Origin: Microdochium bolleyi
Taxonomy: Eukaryota; Ascomycota; Sordariomycetes; Xylariales; Microdochiaceae
NCBI GenBank assembly: GCA_001566295.1
Contig: KQ964247.1
Span: 744,001 to 808,000, forward strand
Direction: 5' to 3'
Length of the DNA stretch: 64,000 nt
The position numbers and the translations under genes are program-made. Every line of letters starts with the position of its first letter. Positions within the stretch are counted from its first letter, which is position 1. This document shows, piece after piece, positions 21,182 through 33,061 of this stretch. The notes beneath the pieces were generated by a model. It was not told where the DNA came from. It searched no databases and saw nothing but the letters and a program-made list of their open reading frames with translations.

Positions 21182-23354
21182 ATGGCGGCATCGCCAACAG
21201 GAGACTTGCTGGGTTTGGGTAAGTCGGCCCCGCGCTCTGTGTGCATCCATCCCAAGAGTGATTCCCGTTGAAGACGACTGGCATGATCGGCCTGGTTGCG
21301 ACCATCTTGCTTGCCTTCTCTGCCGGGCCATCCTATTGGCACCAGCACTCCTTATCCCTTGACACAACATCCTCTCCCATCCGTCACGATTTGTGGGTAC
21401 GCGCGCGCTTCCAAGGCCTCGCGGATCGAGATGATAGCACTGGGTTCCCCCCTATTCACCAGGCAAGAGCCAGTGCAACCTTTGGAGTGCTGCGTTCGTG
21501 GTCCACTTTACACGTCTCGCTCGTGTCAATTAGAGGAGCCTGTGTTTCATGTCGATGCGTCTCTCCATCCATTCCCAGCATGCCAGCGGATCAGACAAGA
21601 CACGTTCCCATGCACATGCCAGTCGCCTCCTGCTCTTCAAACTTGGCATCGAGCATGCGCGCTGACTGCACTTGAGCAGGTAACCCCTCCGAGGGTCATT
21701 CCAACAACCCCGGTCTGACTTTGAACCTTGGATCGAACAACCCCTTTCGCAACCGCGCTGTATCGCCCGGCGCCCTCTCACCTGCTCCCAGCTCTCCTTT
21801 CGATGACCCCCCACCAAGACCAACATCAAGAAATCCTTTTCTCGACCTTCCTTCGGCCGGTGGCCCTGTCGACAGAGTCAGCTCGCCCGATAAAATGGCT
21901 TCCTCAAAAGATAGAGCATCTCCTTCCGCCGAGGACATCTTTGTTCGTCGCCCTGCTGAGATCACAGCATGACAGCCACTATTTCCGAGCCGAAGCGCTA
22001 ACACATGTCTGCACAGAATAACCTCACTCTAGGCGATGGCAACGCAGAGGGTAAGACGACTAGTTCTGATGGCAAACCTCCCATGCCATCGAAGCGGCCT
22101 CCTGTGCCTCCTGGCCCCCCACGAATGCGAGGAGAGAACATCCCCCCCCGTGGCCGTGGTGGACCACCAGGTCATCGCCCAACTCGATCGCAAGAGGAAG
22201 CCATGAGGGCGCGTCGGCCGCCTGGCCCCGGGGCGAAACCTCCTGGCAGCTCTCCGCAGCGAAGGCCCGTGGGCAGCCGGCCTCGTCGAAACAGTGACTC
22301 GTCAATCATTGACAAGGAGAAACCCCTTACCGAGGAGGAGAAGAAAGCTCGCGATGCCCGCCGCAAGGAACGCGAACGTCGCTACCGCGAAGCAAAGGCG
22401 AGCAAAGAGTCCAAGGGCAAACCGAGCAAAAAGCTCGATTTGATCGACCAGCTTGATGCGACTAGCATCTACGGTACTGGATGTAAGTATTGATGTTGTC
22501 TTCGGACCGCAAATTCACATGTTGACCTGTCTTTCGAAGTGTTCCATCACGATGGCCCATTCGACGCCTGCAACCCCAATCGTAACCGACAAGGCAGTCG
22601 GCGAGCACCCATGCATGCCTTCGCCAAAGATTCACCAAACATGGCATTGGGTGGCTCCGGACCACTCAACAAGCGACCTGACCACGCAACATTTATGGGC
22701 AACCACGACGAGGAGGCATTTACGCTTCATGCAACCGGTTCCGTGGCGCCTGCCGAGCGTCGGGCAGAGAAGCCTGCCACAGCCTACTTTGACGCCACCG
22801 CGCGTGGCTCAGCTCTTCACGGCGATGAGTCTTTGGGTCTTGGCACGTCGACATTCTTGGAGGGAGCTCCTGCAGCGCGCACTGCCATCCAACGCCGTCA
22901 AGCCGAAGCCGTGCAAGAGAGCACCGAGGGCCTGGGTAGGAAGAAGTCGCTGGCTCATCGCATCCGGAATATCAACCGTGCCCCTCAAGTGCCAGGGCGT
23001 TTGACAAATCCCGAAGGTGTTTATGGTCCACGCTCGGGAGACAGCACCGGCGAGCGCGGGGAGCGCAATCCATTTGCTGCCGAGTTTGACAAGGCAGACG
23101 AGCGGATATCAGTCAAGCGGACAGATTCACAGCCTCTCTCTCCGAGCAGCCCGCCTACAACAGGCCTTACTCTTGAGCGCCGAGTCACGTCTGATGCTGC
23201 CGCAGGCATGTCTTCGCCCGAGCCCACTCCGAAGTCCGGAGGCGGCTTCCTGTCGCGCGTCAAGAGTCTGAAAGGTGGTCGTCGGACACGCCCAGAAGCG
23301 CCACCTCGGCCATCCCCAACGCTCCAGGAACCGGCCCCCGGAACTGCTGCGTGA
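21182..23354 (+). CDS. PAL1: Pal1-family cell-morphology / endocytic coat protein
   Basis: Four exons: 21182-21218, 21680-21942, 22017-22482 and 22540-23354, giving 526 residues. The conserved Pal1 core is unmistakable across the third splice: DLIDQLDATSIYGTG then LFHHDGPFDACNPNRN, followed by RAPMHAFAKDSPNM. Pal1 in fission yeast maintains cylindrical shape and in budding yeast acts in early endocytosis. Three NPF tripeptides (33-35, 64-66 and one near residue 430) are the type of motif bound by EH domains such as those of Ede1. The rest is disordered, Pro/Ser/Arg-rich, with a basic charged helix around 200-235. The first exon has only 37 nt, before a 461-nt intron. The second intron uses an unusual GTTCGT donor with a good GCTAAC branch site. 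Confidence 0.9.
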
Positions 23355-24135
23355 GAAGCAAGCGTCCGATAGATTGAACACTCGCATCTCGGGTCAGAGT
23401 TGGACTGTTCAGCTCGATGCTACCTGCCTGATCTAGGATGTAGCAAGTTTAGCGCCACTGAGGCTAAAGCGCGTCCACCTCCGGTTTGGACGTCTCCCTT
23501 TGTTTGTTGCATGGTAGATATACGCTTTGTAGAATCACTTTTGCACACGGGATTGCTTCGTCTTTGTTTTGTTTTTTCCCATGAGAATGCGCAACAGGAT
23601 ACCAAACCGTCGTCAAGTTGCGATGCTCATGATGCCTCCAGGGCAATGGTGCAGAAGTAGGCTTGTGTTGCGGCTTACGACAGTTTCAGCGAGCGAAAGA
23701 TGGCGGCAGTGGTATACATGAATTCAAGTCAATTGATAAATCATCTTTGCCAATGGCTCTGCGCGTGGATCTTGAAAGACCATATGTTTTCCTTCCTGAC
23801 GATAAAGCACTATTGAATGAAGGAGGCCCGCCTATAGGATTCCGCCAATCTACCACCGCAGGCTGCACCAGCTAAATTCACTGCCTTAAGGTACATAAGT
23901 TCATCTCACTCACACCTCGATTCTCAGCCGACTGGCATAGCAGCATGGGCGGCGATTTCATCACGAGCGCTATACAAACATTCTTGCATGAGCGGCGCGT
24001 TGTGTGATTTCCCCGTCGCACATTCGCTAGGCATTCGCCCACCCCATTCTTGACCCCCCCCCCCCCACATCATCATCAGTGCAGAGTACCAAACATGTGG
24101 GACGGCCGTAGCAGCCGCCCGCGTCTACGTTCACG
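23355..24135. other. Intergenic region with a C13 run
   Basis: Probably the Pal1 3' UTR and the promoter of the next gene. A run of 13 C at 24054-24066 lies about 70 bp before the proposed ATG. No gene is visible. Confidence 0.5.
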
Positions 24136-26441
24136 ATGAGAGATGATGACGACGACGGCGGCGGTGGCTACAGACCTGGCCATGACAACCGTACTGACGG
24201 CCACCCAGGCAGCAGCCCCAGGGAGTCGTCAGTAGAAAGCACAGGTGCCGCCAGTCACAGGGAAGAAGACGACGAGGAAGATGGCGGCATAACCCCAGAT
24301 CATCATATCCTCAACCGCGATGCCGGGACCACCGAGAGCGGCGCTGCCGCTGCCGCTGCTGCGGCGGAGACGACTCACACACGTGCATTGCTGCTCGAGC
24401 CTATCTCCGGCGCGACATTATATGAGATGGAGATGCGGCGGCGGCTGCTCCCCGTGCGGTCGTCTTCCACCACTGCTAGAAGAGCAGCAGGAGCTGATGA
24501 AGGAGGGCGGGGAGGAGGTCAACGTGCAGAAGCAGGAGTCATGCCACGCTCGCCGCTGCGGCTCGGGTGCAGAGAGATTGACGACTATGTGCTCATTGGC
24601 GGCGGGTTTGAGCGCGGCAGCGTGTTCGGGGTCAGCTCCGAGAATGCCGAGTTTGGGATGCTTGTGGGTTTTCTCTCCCTCTCTCCCTTCTATTCTATCT
24701 GGCCTTCTCATCATCGATGGGGCAGGATAAGGGGGACGACTCGACATCATCGTCGTCGCTCACTTGCTGACTAGGGCCCTATCCACAGGTCGGACTGCAG
24801 ACTCTGGCGCGGACTCTGGTTTTCGAGGACATTCGTGACGCCCCTGCGAGCAAAAGCGCGCCTTCGACAGCGAGGAGAGCGGCCATCATCACGACGTTGC
24901 CGGCTTCAGCGATCCTGAGCCCGCTACAGAACGCCGTCAGAGCACAGGTGCTGAGCAAGCATGGCGGCGGAACTAGCATCACACGGGAGGAGACCGACGC
25001 CGAGACCAGAGCTTGCCTCGGCCGCGTGTCGATATCCCGCATCTTCGATGTCGTCGGGCTTTGGCAGGTCCTGGACGAGATTGAGGCTTCTTCCAGAGCC
25101 GGGCAGCACGACTTGCGCAACGTTGATGTTGGTGGTGGCAAAGACCAGCCGAAGCACGCGGTCCTGCAAGAAGGCGATGTGGAAGACAACGCTGGCGAAG
25201 CAGAGAGACATTCTCACCGTCATGCGGACACCGAACCAATCGCAACTGGGGAGGACGGCTCTTCACCATTATCATCACCACCGGCGACACATGTGTCACC
25301 GCCATCGTCAGCAACCAGCTTGCCGCCGCTCCGGCCTCCATTGCCCAGCCGACGAGTGGAGATCTTTGACAGCGAGGACGACGAGGATGAGATGCTGTCC
25401 TCCCCACCGGGACGCCTATCCACGAAGAGCCCAGAGGAGCCACAACAGAATGATGAGGAAGCAACCGCTCAGTCACATCAGAACCAGAACTCAGGCTCTC
25501 GCAGAAGCTCAGCACCACCGGAAGACGACGTTACAGACGCCTCACGTTTGCCAGACATGATACTCCTCACTCACTTCTCCACCCTGCTCTCCACGCTCTT
25601 CACGCAGAGCGGCTCGGACCGCTCGTCCGCACACACCACGCTGCAGCTGCTCTCGTCGCACCTGCGATACCTGGCGCGCTCATCGGGGAGTGTGGTCATG
25701 CTTCTCAACACGACTGCGGCGGCGGCAGCAGCGAACAGCAACAATGACATGAACCGACGTCCTGCAGCGGCAGCAGGGGCGGGAGAAGGGCCTGATGAGC
25801 CGGGCCCTGGTGCTGGTGCTGGTGCTGGTGCTGTTATTGGTGCTACTGCTGGCGCTTCCTCGACCAGACCACTAGACCCGACGCTGCGGTCGATATTCAA
25901 CCCCGCGCCCATCACGGCCGCGCTGCCGCACGATAGCAACTACGATTATAACCAGGACAGGGGTGCCATGTATGCGGCTGCGACGGCGGCCAACACGCTG
26001 AGCCGCAGGAACAAGCCTTCCTTTGGCCTGACTTTTGCGCAGTTCCTCGACGTGCACCTGCTGTGCACGCGGATCCCGCGGACCAGGGCTGATGCGGAGG
26101 CGATGGTCACCACCTCGAACGGTGCTCACCATCCAGGGCAGCAACAACAACCACAACGGCAACAAGCAAAGGTGGAATACTGCTGGGCTGTGGAGGTACT
26201 ACTAGACGAACTTGGGGTTTGGCTTCCAGCATCAGCAGCTACTGGAGATGGCGGAGGAGGAGGCAAAGTGCAGAGGGACAACAGGGAGCAGAGATGGGGT
26301 GCCGTGCAGGTCAGCCGGGCGACGGGCCAGATTGAGGATGCGTTTGGTGAGAGACGCGAGGAGGAGAAACGGCGGTATGAGGAGCTCGTTGGGCAAGGGT
26401 CGATACGACTTGCCGCTGGGTTTGGGGGCCGCAGGGTGTAG
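24136..26441 (+). CDS. RecA/Rad51-fold-like protein with degenerate ATP-binding site
   Basis: Two exons: 24136-24663 and 24789-26441, giving 726 residues. After an acidic, disordered N-terminus (about 1-140), the segment PLRLGCREIDDYVLIGGGFERGSVFGVS has the layout of the region before Walker A in Rad51/RadA proteins. However, the P-loop GxxGxGK[TS] is replaced by VSSENAEFGML. A Walker B-like strand (LPDMILLTHFSTLL, about residue 435) and SFGLTFAQFLDVHLLCTRIPR later match the C-terminal Rad51 core order. Between them lie long inserts: an acidic Ser-rich segment, an Ala/Gly repeat (GAGAGAGA near 25810-25850) and Gln tracts. It may be a fungal Rad51 paralogue working as a non-ATPase partner in recombination (compare Psy3/Csm2). 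The assignment rests on motif order only. The start codon is the first in frame; an upstream exon is possible. Confidence 0.6.
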
Positions 26442-27557
26442 GCAGTCCGGCAGGAGGAAGACGACGCTGAAGCACGAAGTCTTGTCTAGATGACATGCAT
26501 GGACCTGGCACACTGGATTTTTCATGGCTGCGATCAGCTTGTCGTGTGCTGCCGGCCTCTAGGGCAGAGAACTGTATGAAGGTCTTGTAGAAGGATCTGT
26601 ACCACAATACAATGACACCTCTTCTGAGACACCTCTGAAGTCACATTTAGAGAAAACAAACTTCTTAAGCAACATGATACAACACATGCGAACTACCTAG
26701 GCCATCATGCAGAATAAGGAGACAAGAAATCATGCATATACTTATGCATTTTCACTGAATCGTCACTTCGAGGGAGGGCAGCTTGATTGCCTTTGGAAGT
26801 GTGCACAACGACAGGTACCCCAAGATGGAGTTCCGGTTGTCTCTAGGCAGCAGCTTTCTGGCGATTAGCCAGAACTCTGAAAGCTCACAGCCCGACTTCT
26901 ATTGGTCCGCCCGGCGACAATAAAATGCGGGGACGACACGACGCGACGCAGGCGAGACCGGGTCGGTGGGCTGATGCTGTCCGGCGTCCGGTCTCCTTCG
27001 CTGCGCCTGAGTGATGTGGGATGGTGCGGAAGTGGTGGTGCAATCGTGGTGTTGACGTCAGTTCCAGCTCGCCTCGGCGTTCCGATTCGCCAGCGTCCCA
27101 CGGCGATGCGAGTGCCACGCCTCCGAGCGGTCCGGCCGCGTATGCCCTGCTCTCTAGTGAACAAGGAGATGCTGTGGACATACTGCGTAGAGCAGGCAGG
27201 CGTTGTGCAGGCGCGGACTCTGGATCTCTCGTTGACCCATGGGGGTGCCGTGGTGGTGTCAGTGGGTGGTGGATGGTGCAAATGCCAGGACGTGCTGGAA
27301 GGAGAAGGACACAGGCTGGAGCTTCCCCAGAGCTCCCCCTCTCCGTCCCCCCTTCAGCTCGACTACTCATCATCGATTTCACAGCCTAGTCGTGACACAA
27401 GAAGGACCTCAGCTCCATATCCATATTTGCAGGCCAATTCTAAGGCACGCAATCCTCCTTCTTGCCATTACAACAGCAATTTGAGGCTGGGACGTCCGAC
27501 GGCCACCTTCTTGATTGACCCTTGCTCCACCGGCCACTTACACGCACCACTACCGCG
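26442..27557. other. Intergenic region, fasciclin promoter side
   Basis: About 1.1 kb with no supportable gene. An inverted CCAAT box (ATTGG, about 26901) is present. The last 250 bp before the fasciclin ATG are CT-rich, as in a 5' UTR. Confidence 0.5.
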
Positions 27558-29117
27558 ATGAGATACGTAAAGGTGCTGCCCTTTGCGGCCGCGGCCTCGG
27601 CCATCGTCATCCCCGACGAGGCCACCATCCGCGCGCTGGCCACCGACAAGGCCCAGGATGTTGACGACGCCGTCTCGTCCTGGTGGCACTCCGTCCCCAG
27701 CGCCGACGAGCTCCGCACCTCCCTCGGCGACTTGCTCAGCAGCAGCCTCGAGGCCGTCGAGCACAAGGCCAGCAAGCTGCACGGGTACATCCCTGACATT
27801 GAGTTCGATCTCTTCGGCAACGAGGACTACGAAGACGACGATGGTGATCACGACCACGACGGACCGCCTCACCGCGGCCCCCCTCCGCACGATGGTCGTC
27901 CTCCCCATCACCGCCCGCCACACCGCGGCCACCGCGGCGATCATGGCCACCACGACATCTCCAACCTGACGGTCTACCAGGCCATCTCCGCGTCAAACTA
28001 CACCACAAAGTTCGCCAAGCTGGTCGATGAATTCCCCGACATCGTCAAGGCCCTCAACTCGACGAAGGCCAACCACACCGTCTTCGCTCCCATTGACAGG
28101 GCCTTTGACAAGATCCCAGAGCATCACAAGAAGCCCTCCAAGGAGTTCCTCGAGAAGCTCCTTGAGTACCACATCGTCCCCGGGTACTTCCCCGCCGGCC
28201 GTGTCCTCGCCGGCCACACCTTCCCTACCCTGCTCAAGGAGGAGGCGCTCGGTGGCAGACAGCAGCGGCTCCGTATCCAGTTGGGCCTGTTCGGGCTGAG
28301 GATCAACTTCTACTCCAAGATCATTGCTCCAAACTTGGTAAGCAGACCCATAGTTTCACACAACAACGACCCGTCTGAGTCTGTTTGCTGATAACCATTA
28401 CCATTGTAGACCTTCAAGAACGGCATCGTCCACGGAATTGAGAGCATCCTCGTGCCCCCTCCCCCGGCCCAGAAGATCGTTGAGCTTCTCCCCGGTTCCT
28501 TCTCGACCCTCCTCCTCGCCGCCGAGAAAACCGGCCTCGCCGACAAGGCCAAGGAGCATTCCCACGACCTTACCGGGCTCACCATCTTCGCACCCACGAA
28601 CTCGGCCTTCCGCCGGCTCGGCCCTGCCGCCAACGCGTTCCTGTTCAACTCGGAGCGCGGCCTGAAGTACCTCAAGGCCCTCCTCAAGTACCACATCGTG
28701 GCCAACGAGACGCTCTACTCGGACGCGTACTACGGGCACAAGAAGCACGACGGCGACGGCGACGGCGACGACGAGGACAAGACGGTGGAGGGGCGCGCCA
28801 CCGAGAACGGGCACTTCCACGTCGACCTCCCCACGCTGCTCGGCGACCGCCGCCTGAGCATCGACATCGCGCGCTGGTACGGCCTGATCGAGATCAAGAT
28901 CAACGGCTTCACCCGGGTCGCCGTGCAGGACGGCGTCGCCCGGGACGGCGTGATCCACACCCTCAACAGCGTCCTGATCCCCCCCCACGAGCAGAAGGGC
29001 GCGCTCCCGTCCGGCGCGGAGATCAGCGTCGAGGACTTGGTCGAGAGGCTCGAAGGGTTTGTCTCTGATGACGGGCAGGGCGATGTCCCTGTTGCTGACT
29101 GGATTGGTGAGCTGTAA
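27558..29117 (+). CDS. Secreted two-domain fasciclin (FAS1) protein with His-rich linker
   Basis: Two exons: 27558-28337 and 28410-29117, giving 495 residues. The intron has GTAAGC and TGTAG. A signal peptide covers about residues 1-18. FAS1 domain 1 (about 137-285) contains TVFAPIDRAFDKIP and LLEYHIVPG. FAS1 domain 2 (about 285-460) contains LTIFAPTNSAFRRLG and LLKYHIVAN. FAS1 domains mediate adhesion or matrix interaction at the cell surface. Between the signal peptide and domain 1 is a striking His/Pro/Asp/Gly-rich segment (about 90-133), and an acidic His/Asp/Gly insert lies in domain 2 (about 372-388); both could bind divalent metals. There is no C-terminal hydrophobic tail, so a GPI anchor is unlikely and release or wall association is inferred. 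N-glycosylation sequons (NLT, NYT, NST, NHT) are frequent in domain 1. Confidence 0.88.
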
Positions 29118-29504
29118 GCTGGCGTGATATTTCAGCCATCTTAAACACAAAGTCTCCGATCGCGGTCGTGTGTGACTGCGCAGTCGTACGCCACTTCCAA
29201 CCCTCATCGAGGACAACTTTCAGGTTTCTCAGTCTTTGCTTCACCTTATACAATTGCTTCACCTTATACAATGTATATGTTTGGAACTCATGTAATCACG
29301 CGGGCTCTCCCAGCTAGAGCCGAGACATTCATTAGTTTGCAGAACAAAACATCCTGGCGTTTGGATACATGCCAATTTTTAAGTTATATGGGTACCTGTG
29401 CGCAGCTTATCATGGTCTATTCGGTGGCCCGTCTACTCTTTCTGACTACGCTGGAAGCGGTCTTAATCATCATGAACTGTACCAAGCTCACTTTCATTCC
29501 CATC
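29118..29504. other. Convergent 3' flanks of the fasciclin and VPS34 genes
   Basis: 387 bp between two converging stop codons, AT-richer than the genes. A CTTCACCTTATACAATTG-like word is directly repeated near 29240-29270. No gene. Confidence 0.6.
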
Positions 29505-32429
29505 TCACCGCCACGCCTGCACAATCTCATGCAGCCGGTCGATCACGACCGGCATGATGCCGTTCAGGCTGTTCTCCATGATGAGGTCGAGGTGCTTGAT
29601 CGAGTCCTCCTCACTGAGGTCCAGGTGGAACCGCTCGCGCACCTTGGACACGGCCTTGTCCGGCTCGTAGCGGATGTCCGGGATGTTGGCGTGCACCATG
29701 AGGCTGAAGAGGTTGAGGATGAGATTGGATGACTTGCGCAGCGCCGAGAAGGCAAGGAAGCAGTACTGCTTGAACTGCAGGTACGCCTCGCTGGGCGGGT
29801 TCGCGCCGCCCATGGCGTCCGCCATCTCCTTGCTCAGCTTGACGACGGGCGCAAAGGGCTTCGGGTCCCGGCCCAGGATGAAGCCGAAGTCGGCGTGGAA
29901 GAAGTGCCCATCGGGCGCGAGCAGCAGGTTGTCCAGGTGTCGGTCGCCGACGCCGAGGATGTACGTGATGACGCAGTACCCCGCGCAGGACTTGACGAAG
30001 GTGTCGAGCGTCTCCTTGCGGAGGCCGAGGTATGCGCGGTCGTCCGGGTTGTGCTGCTTGAGGAAAGCCAGCACAGGGTTGGCCCGGTACTTGGACACGA
30101 TGGCGGCAAAGGTCTGAGAGGGCACGAACTGTGTCGCGCCGGCGGTAGGACTAGTCGCCAGGATCTTGTATGGCGAAAGCTTGAGATCGAGATTCTCCTT
30201 CTGCAGCAGTTGATCCATAAGGGTGATGATCTGTATGACAAGCTGGTCCTGGCGAAGGTCGTCGCCCGTTTTGAATAACATCGGGTACTTCCCTCCAGCC
30301 GCAGTCTTGAACGTGACCATGATGGGGGAGAGCGATGATTTGAAAACCCGCGTTTCCTCAGTGACGACACCCGTGATCAGCACGTCCGGATCAAGCGGCA
30401 AGGGGATAGGCGGATCTATCAAGGACAGTTCGTTCTTGGGATCGGACAAGAATGCCTTGACTCTCTCGACCTTGCGCACAGCCGTCTCGTTCGACGAGCG
30501 GATCTCAGCCGAAATCTTTGAGAGCACCGTGATGATCTCCGCCTGCCTCTTCAGTATCGTGCGCTTGTCCTTGCCACCGGGCTGTTTCTCCATCTCAAGC
30601 ATGAAGTCATATGACACTTTGGCATACATGCTGCGGATGTTCTCACCCCCGTCATCGTCGCTCTTGTCGCCATATTCGACATTGAGATACCAGAAGAAAT
30701 AGTTGCCGAGCGCAAAGTTGTTGATCGCTCGTGAGATGAGGAAGCTCGCGAGCGAAGAGGCCTGCACCGCCGACTGGTCGGACTCGGCCGAGATGTGCTC
30801 GAACTTGAGCGCCTGGACGAGCTGGAGTAGATACAGTAGCAGCTCATGGTCGTCCGCCTTCTTTAGACGATCGACAGCATAAGCTCGGACAGTAGAATTG
30901 TCGAATGTTGGCCCAAGAAGCTCCAGTGCGTCATCGACATCGATTTCTGTCCACTTGACAAGCACCTGTACAGCCAACTTGGACTCGCCTGGATCTTGCC
31001 AATTGACCGACTTGACGAATTTTGTCAGGGCTCTCTTGTCCTTGGCGAGATGGTATCGGAACTTCCAGACCAGATCCCTCTCATCCGAGGTCAAGACATG
31101 TGTCGGCGAATATGACATGATGAGGTTGAGCTCATCGCGTACCTTGGCGTTCGGGCGGAGGTCTTTGTCTAATATGCCGTGTCGATGCTGACTTCTGGCT
31201 AGGCGTCGATGCTTACTCTCTGCTGGGTTCTCCCTAGCACCCACTTCCGGATCGTATATGCGAATGACTCGACCCCCAATGCCTCCATCCTCTGTCTCTT
31301 TGATTCCGGGGCCCAACGAGACTTCCGGAGGGGGCTTCATGAGGAAATTTGATTGTGATGCAGATAAATGCTGAAATGACGAAATCGGGAGTGGTGGATA
31401 TTCATGGTCGGCAAAGACAACGGGAAAGTCGAAGCGAGGCAGCTCGACGTAAAGCGTGAATTTGGAGGGACCAGGCCGAGGAGAGTGCTGCTCGTCTTCG
31501 GCAGCTTCTGAGTCCTTACCGTTCTCGAGTTGCCGTACCGACTCCCGCTGAAGGGATTTCACAGTGTTCTTGGCGGCGTTGATACTGCGTCGCTCGGCGC
31601 CTCTGTAGACGAGCTGGTCTAGCCACTCCACACGCGGTATCTCGTTCATCTCGTGTTTCTTGAGCAGTCGCTCTATTCTCTCCAGCTCCTCAGCGTCCTT
31701 ATTGACTGGGGAGGACTCGCCCTTCTTGATGTCTTTCCTTCGTTTGGGGACGCTAGAGGGTGTGGTTGTATTGTCATTGCCATCGGCCAGCTCATGGCGA
31801 TATATCACGCACTTTTGCCGGCCTTTCTGGAGTTGGTTCTCTTTGTCAAACAGTGGAAGGGTGGTGCCGCCAAACGGCACAGCATGGCCATGCGCATCCT
31901 TGCCACCTGTCGGAGACAAGTCCCACAGAGTAATCGCGAGACATGAATTTAGTGGCAGCGACTTGTACGGGATGGGAAGAGACAACCACTCGTTCCAGCT
32001 GCGAGTACCGTCAGTTAAGCACTGGCCGTAATCGGAGAAGGAGGCATCACGAACTTTCGCTCATTTCGAAAAGACTTGTAGGCAGTCTGCACTGGAACGG
32101 TCAGGGGCTTCGAGCCTGCCCATAGCTGCACTGTCGCATAGAGATCCGAGTTGGGGCTGAGGCAGGCAGTAACCAGGTCAGCGTACTCGATACCAGAGAG
32201 GCCATTTCGAGTAGAAGTGTCATTACCTTTGATTTGAGCCAACATGCCTCAGCTCCGGCTTCTCAAGCAGGGTCGAGTACAAATACGGCGTTTCGTCGCC
32301 TTCGAGGTTGATTCTGATCGGAATGAGGTATGAGCTCGTCATCCAGGTCAAGCATGGGTCGCATTCTTACATTCTCACGCTCACGGGATGGTCGAGCGTG
32401 TTGGAGCTGCCGAAGGAGAAGGGCTCCAT
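29505..32429 (-). CDS. VPS34: Phosphatidylinositol 3-kinase VPS34, class III
   Basis: Four exons: 32429-32371, 32313-32227, 32156-32055 and 31998-29505, giving 913 residues. It makes PI3P on endosomes and autophagic membranes in complex with Vps15, Atg6 and Atg14 or Vps38. The N-terminal C2 domain is built from the three short exons: MEPFSFGSSNTLDHP, INLEGDETPYLYSTLLEK, then DLYATVQLWAGSKPLTVPVQ and WNEWLSLPIPYKSLPLNS. The accessory helical (PIK) domain is around 350-530. In the kinase domain, GDDLRQDQLV, the catalytic loop GVGDRHLDN (765-773) and DFGFILGRDPKPFAP (786 on) are all intact. The C-terminal helix ending LHEIVQAWR is typical. Introns are 56-70 nt; the third uses a GTTCGT donor. Divergent from Nse4. 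Confidence 0.96.
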
Positions 32430-33061
32430 GATGACGGCTATATCATGTTGCACCTCAGCTCACGACTACACGTATGAGTTGTGCGGTGTGCTTGTATGGA
32501 CGGGTTCCGCCCGTGTTGATAATCGACCTCTCAGGCAAAGAGCAACAGCCAGTGGCGATCTGGAGGTTGTTCGGACTAAGATGTCTGCGTCAAAGGGACA
32601 ACCACCGCTTTTGGCAGCTGGTGCAATGATCGCGCTCTCGAGTGCTTCCCCTTCGTCCTTGACGGGTTGCACCTGGTCTAAGGTCACCAGCCCCACGAGT
32701 CACAAGCTACCCGCAGACAGGCCCCCAGACTGCTGACTGAGGAAGCTCACTGACTGGAGCTCGGACCATGGGAGCCACGTGGGGCACGCCAGCGGTCCTC
32801 CGGCAGGCAGGTGGGGCACTGAGCTTCAATTAAGCCCCAAACGCGTCGCACTTTCCCGGAAACGCGTCTCCCCAGACCCTGCTCGACGCAAAGAAGCAGT
32901 GACAAACACTGTCAGCGGATTGGCAACAAAGCGGCCACACTCACCAGCAAAGAAGGCACTCGGGAGTCTCGCAGCTTTGTACTCCGAACTCGCTCACTAT
33001 CCTACCTTGTGGAGGAAGTGCTGTTCCACGGTCGGAGACAGCTGTCGACGCTTCACCAGCC
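32430..33061. promoter_or_regulatory. Bidirectional promoter between VPS34 and NSE4
   Basis: 632 bp shared by two divergent genes. It contains two ACGCGT motifs (32841-32846 and 32862-32867), about 195 and 216 bp upstream of the NSE4 ATG. No third gene is visible. Confidence 0.55.
32841..32867. promoter_or_regulatory. Two MluI cell-cycle boxes (ACGCGT)
   Basis: Perfect palindromic ACGCGT at 32841-32846 and 32862-32867, spaced 21 bp, the core site bound by the MBF (Mbp1/Swi6-type) G1/S factor in fungi. Paired sites in a promoter are typical of MBF targets, and the downstream gene encodes a chromosome-maintenance protein. Confidence 0.55.
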
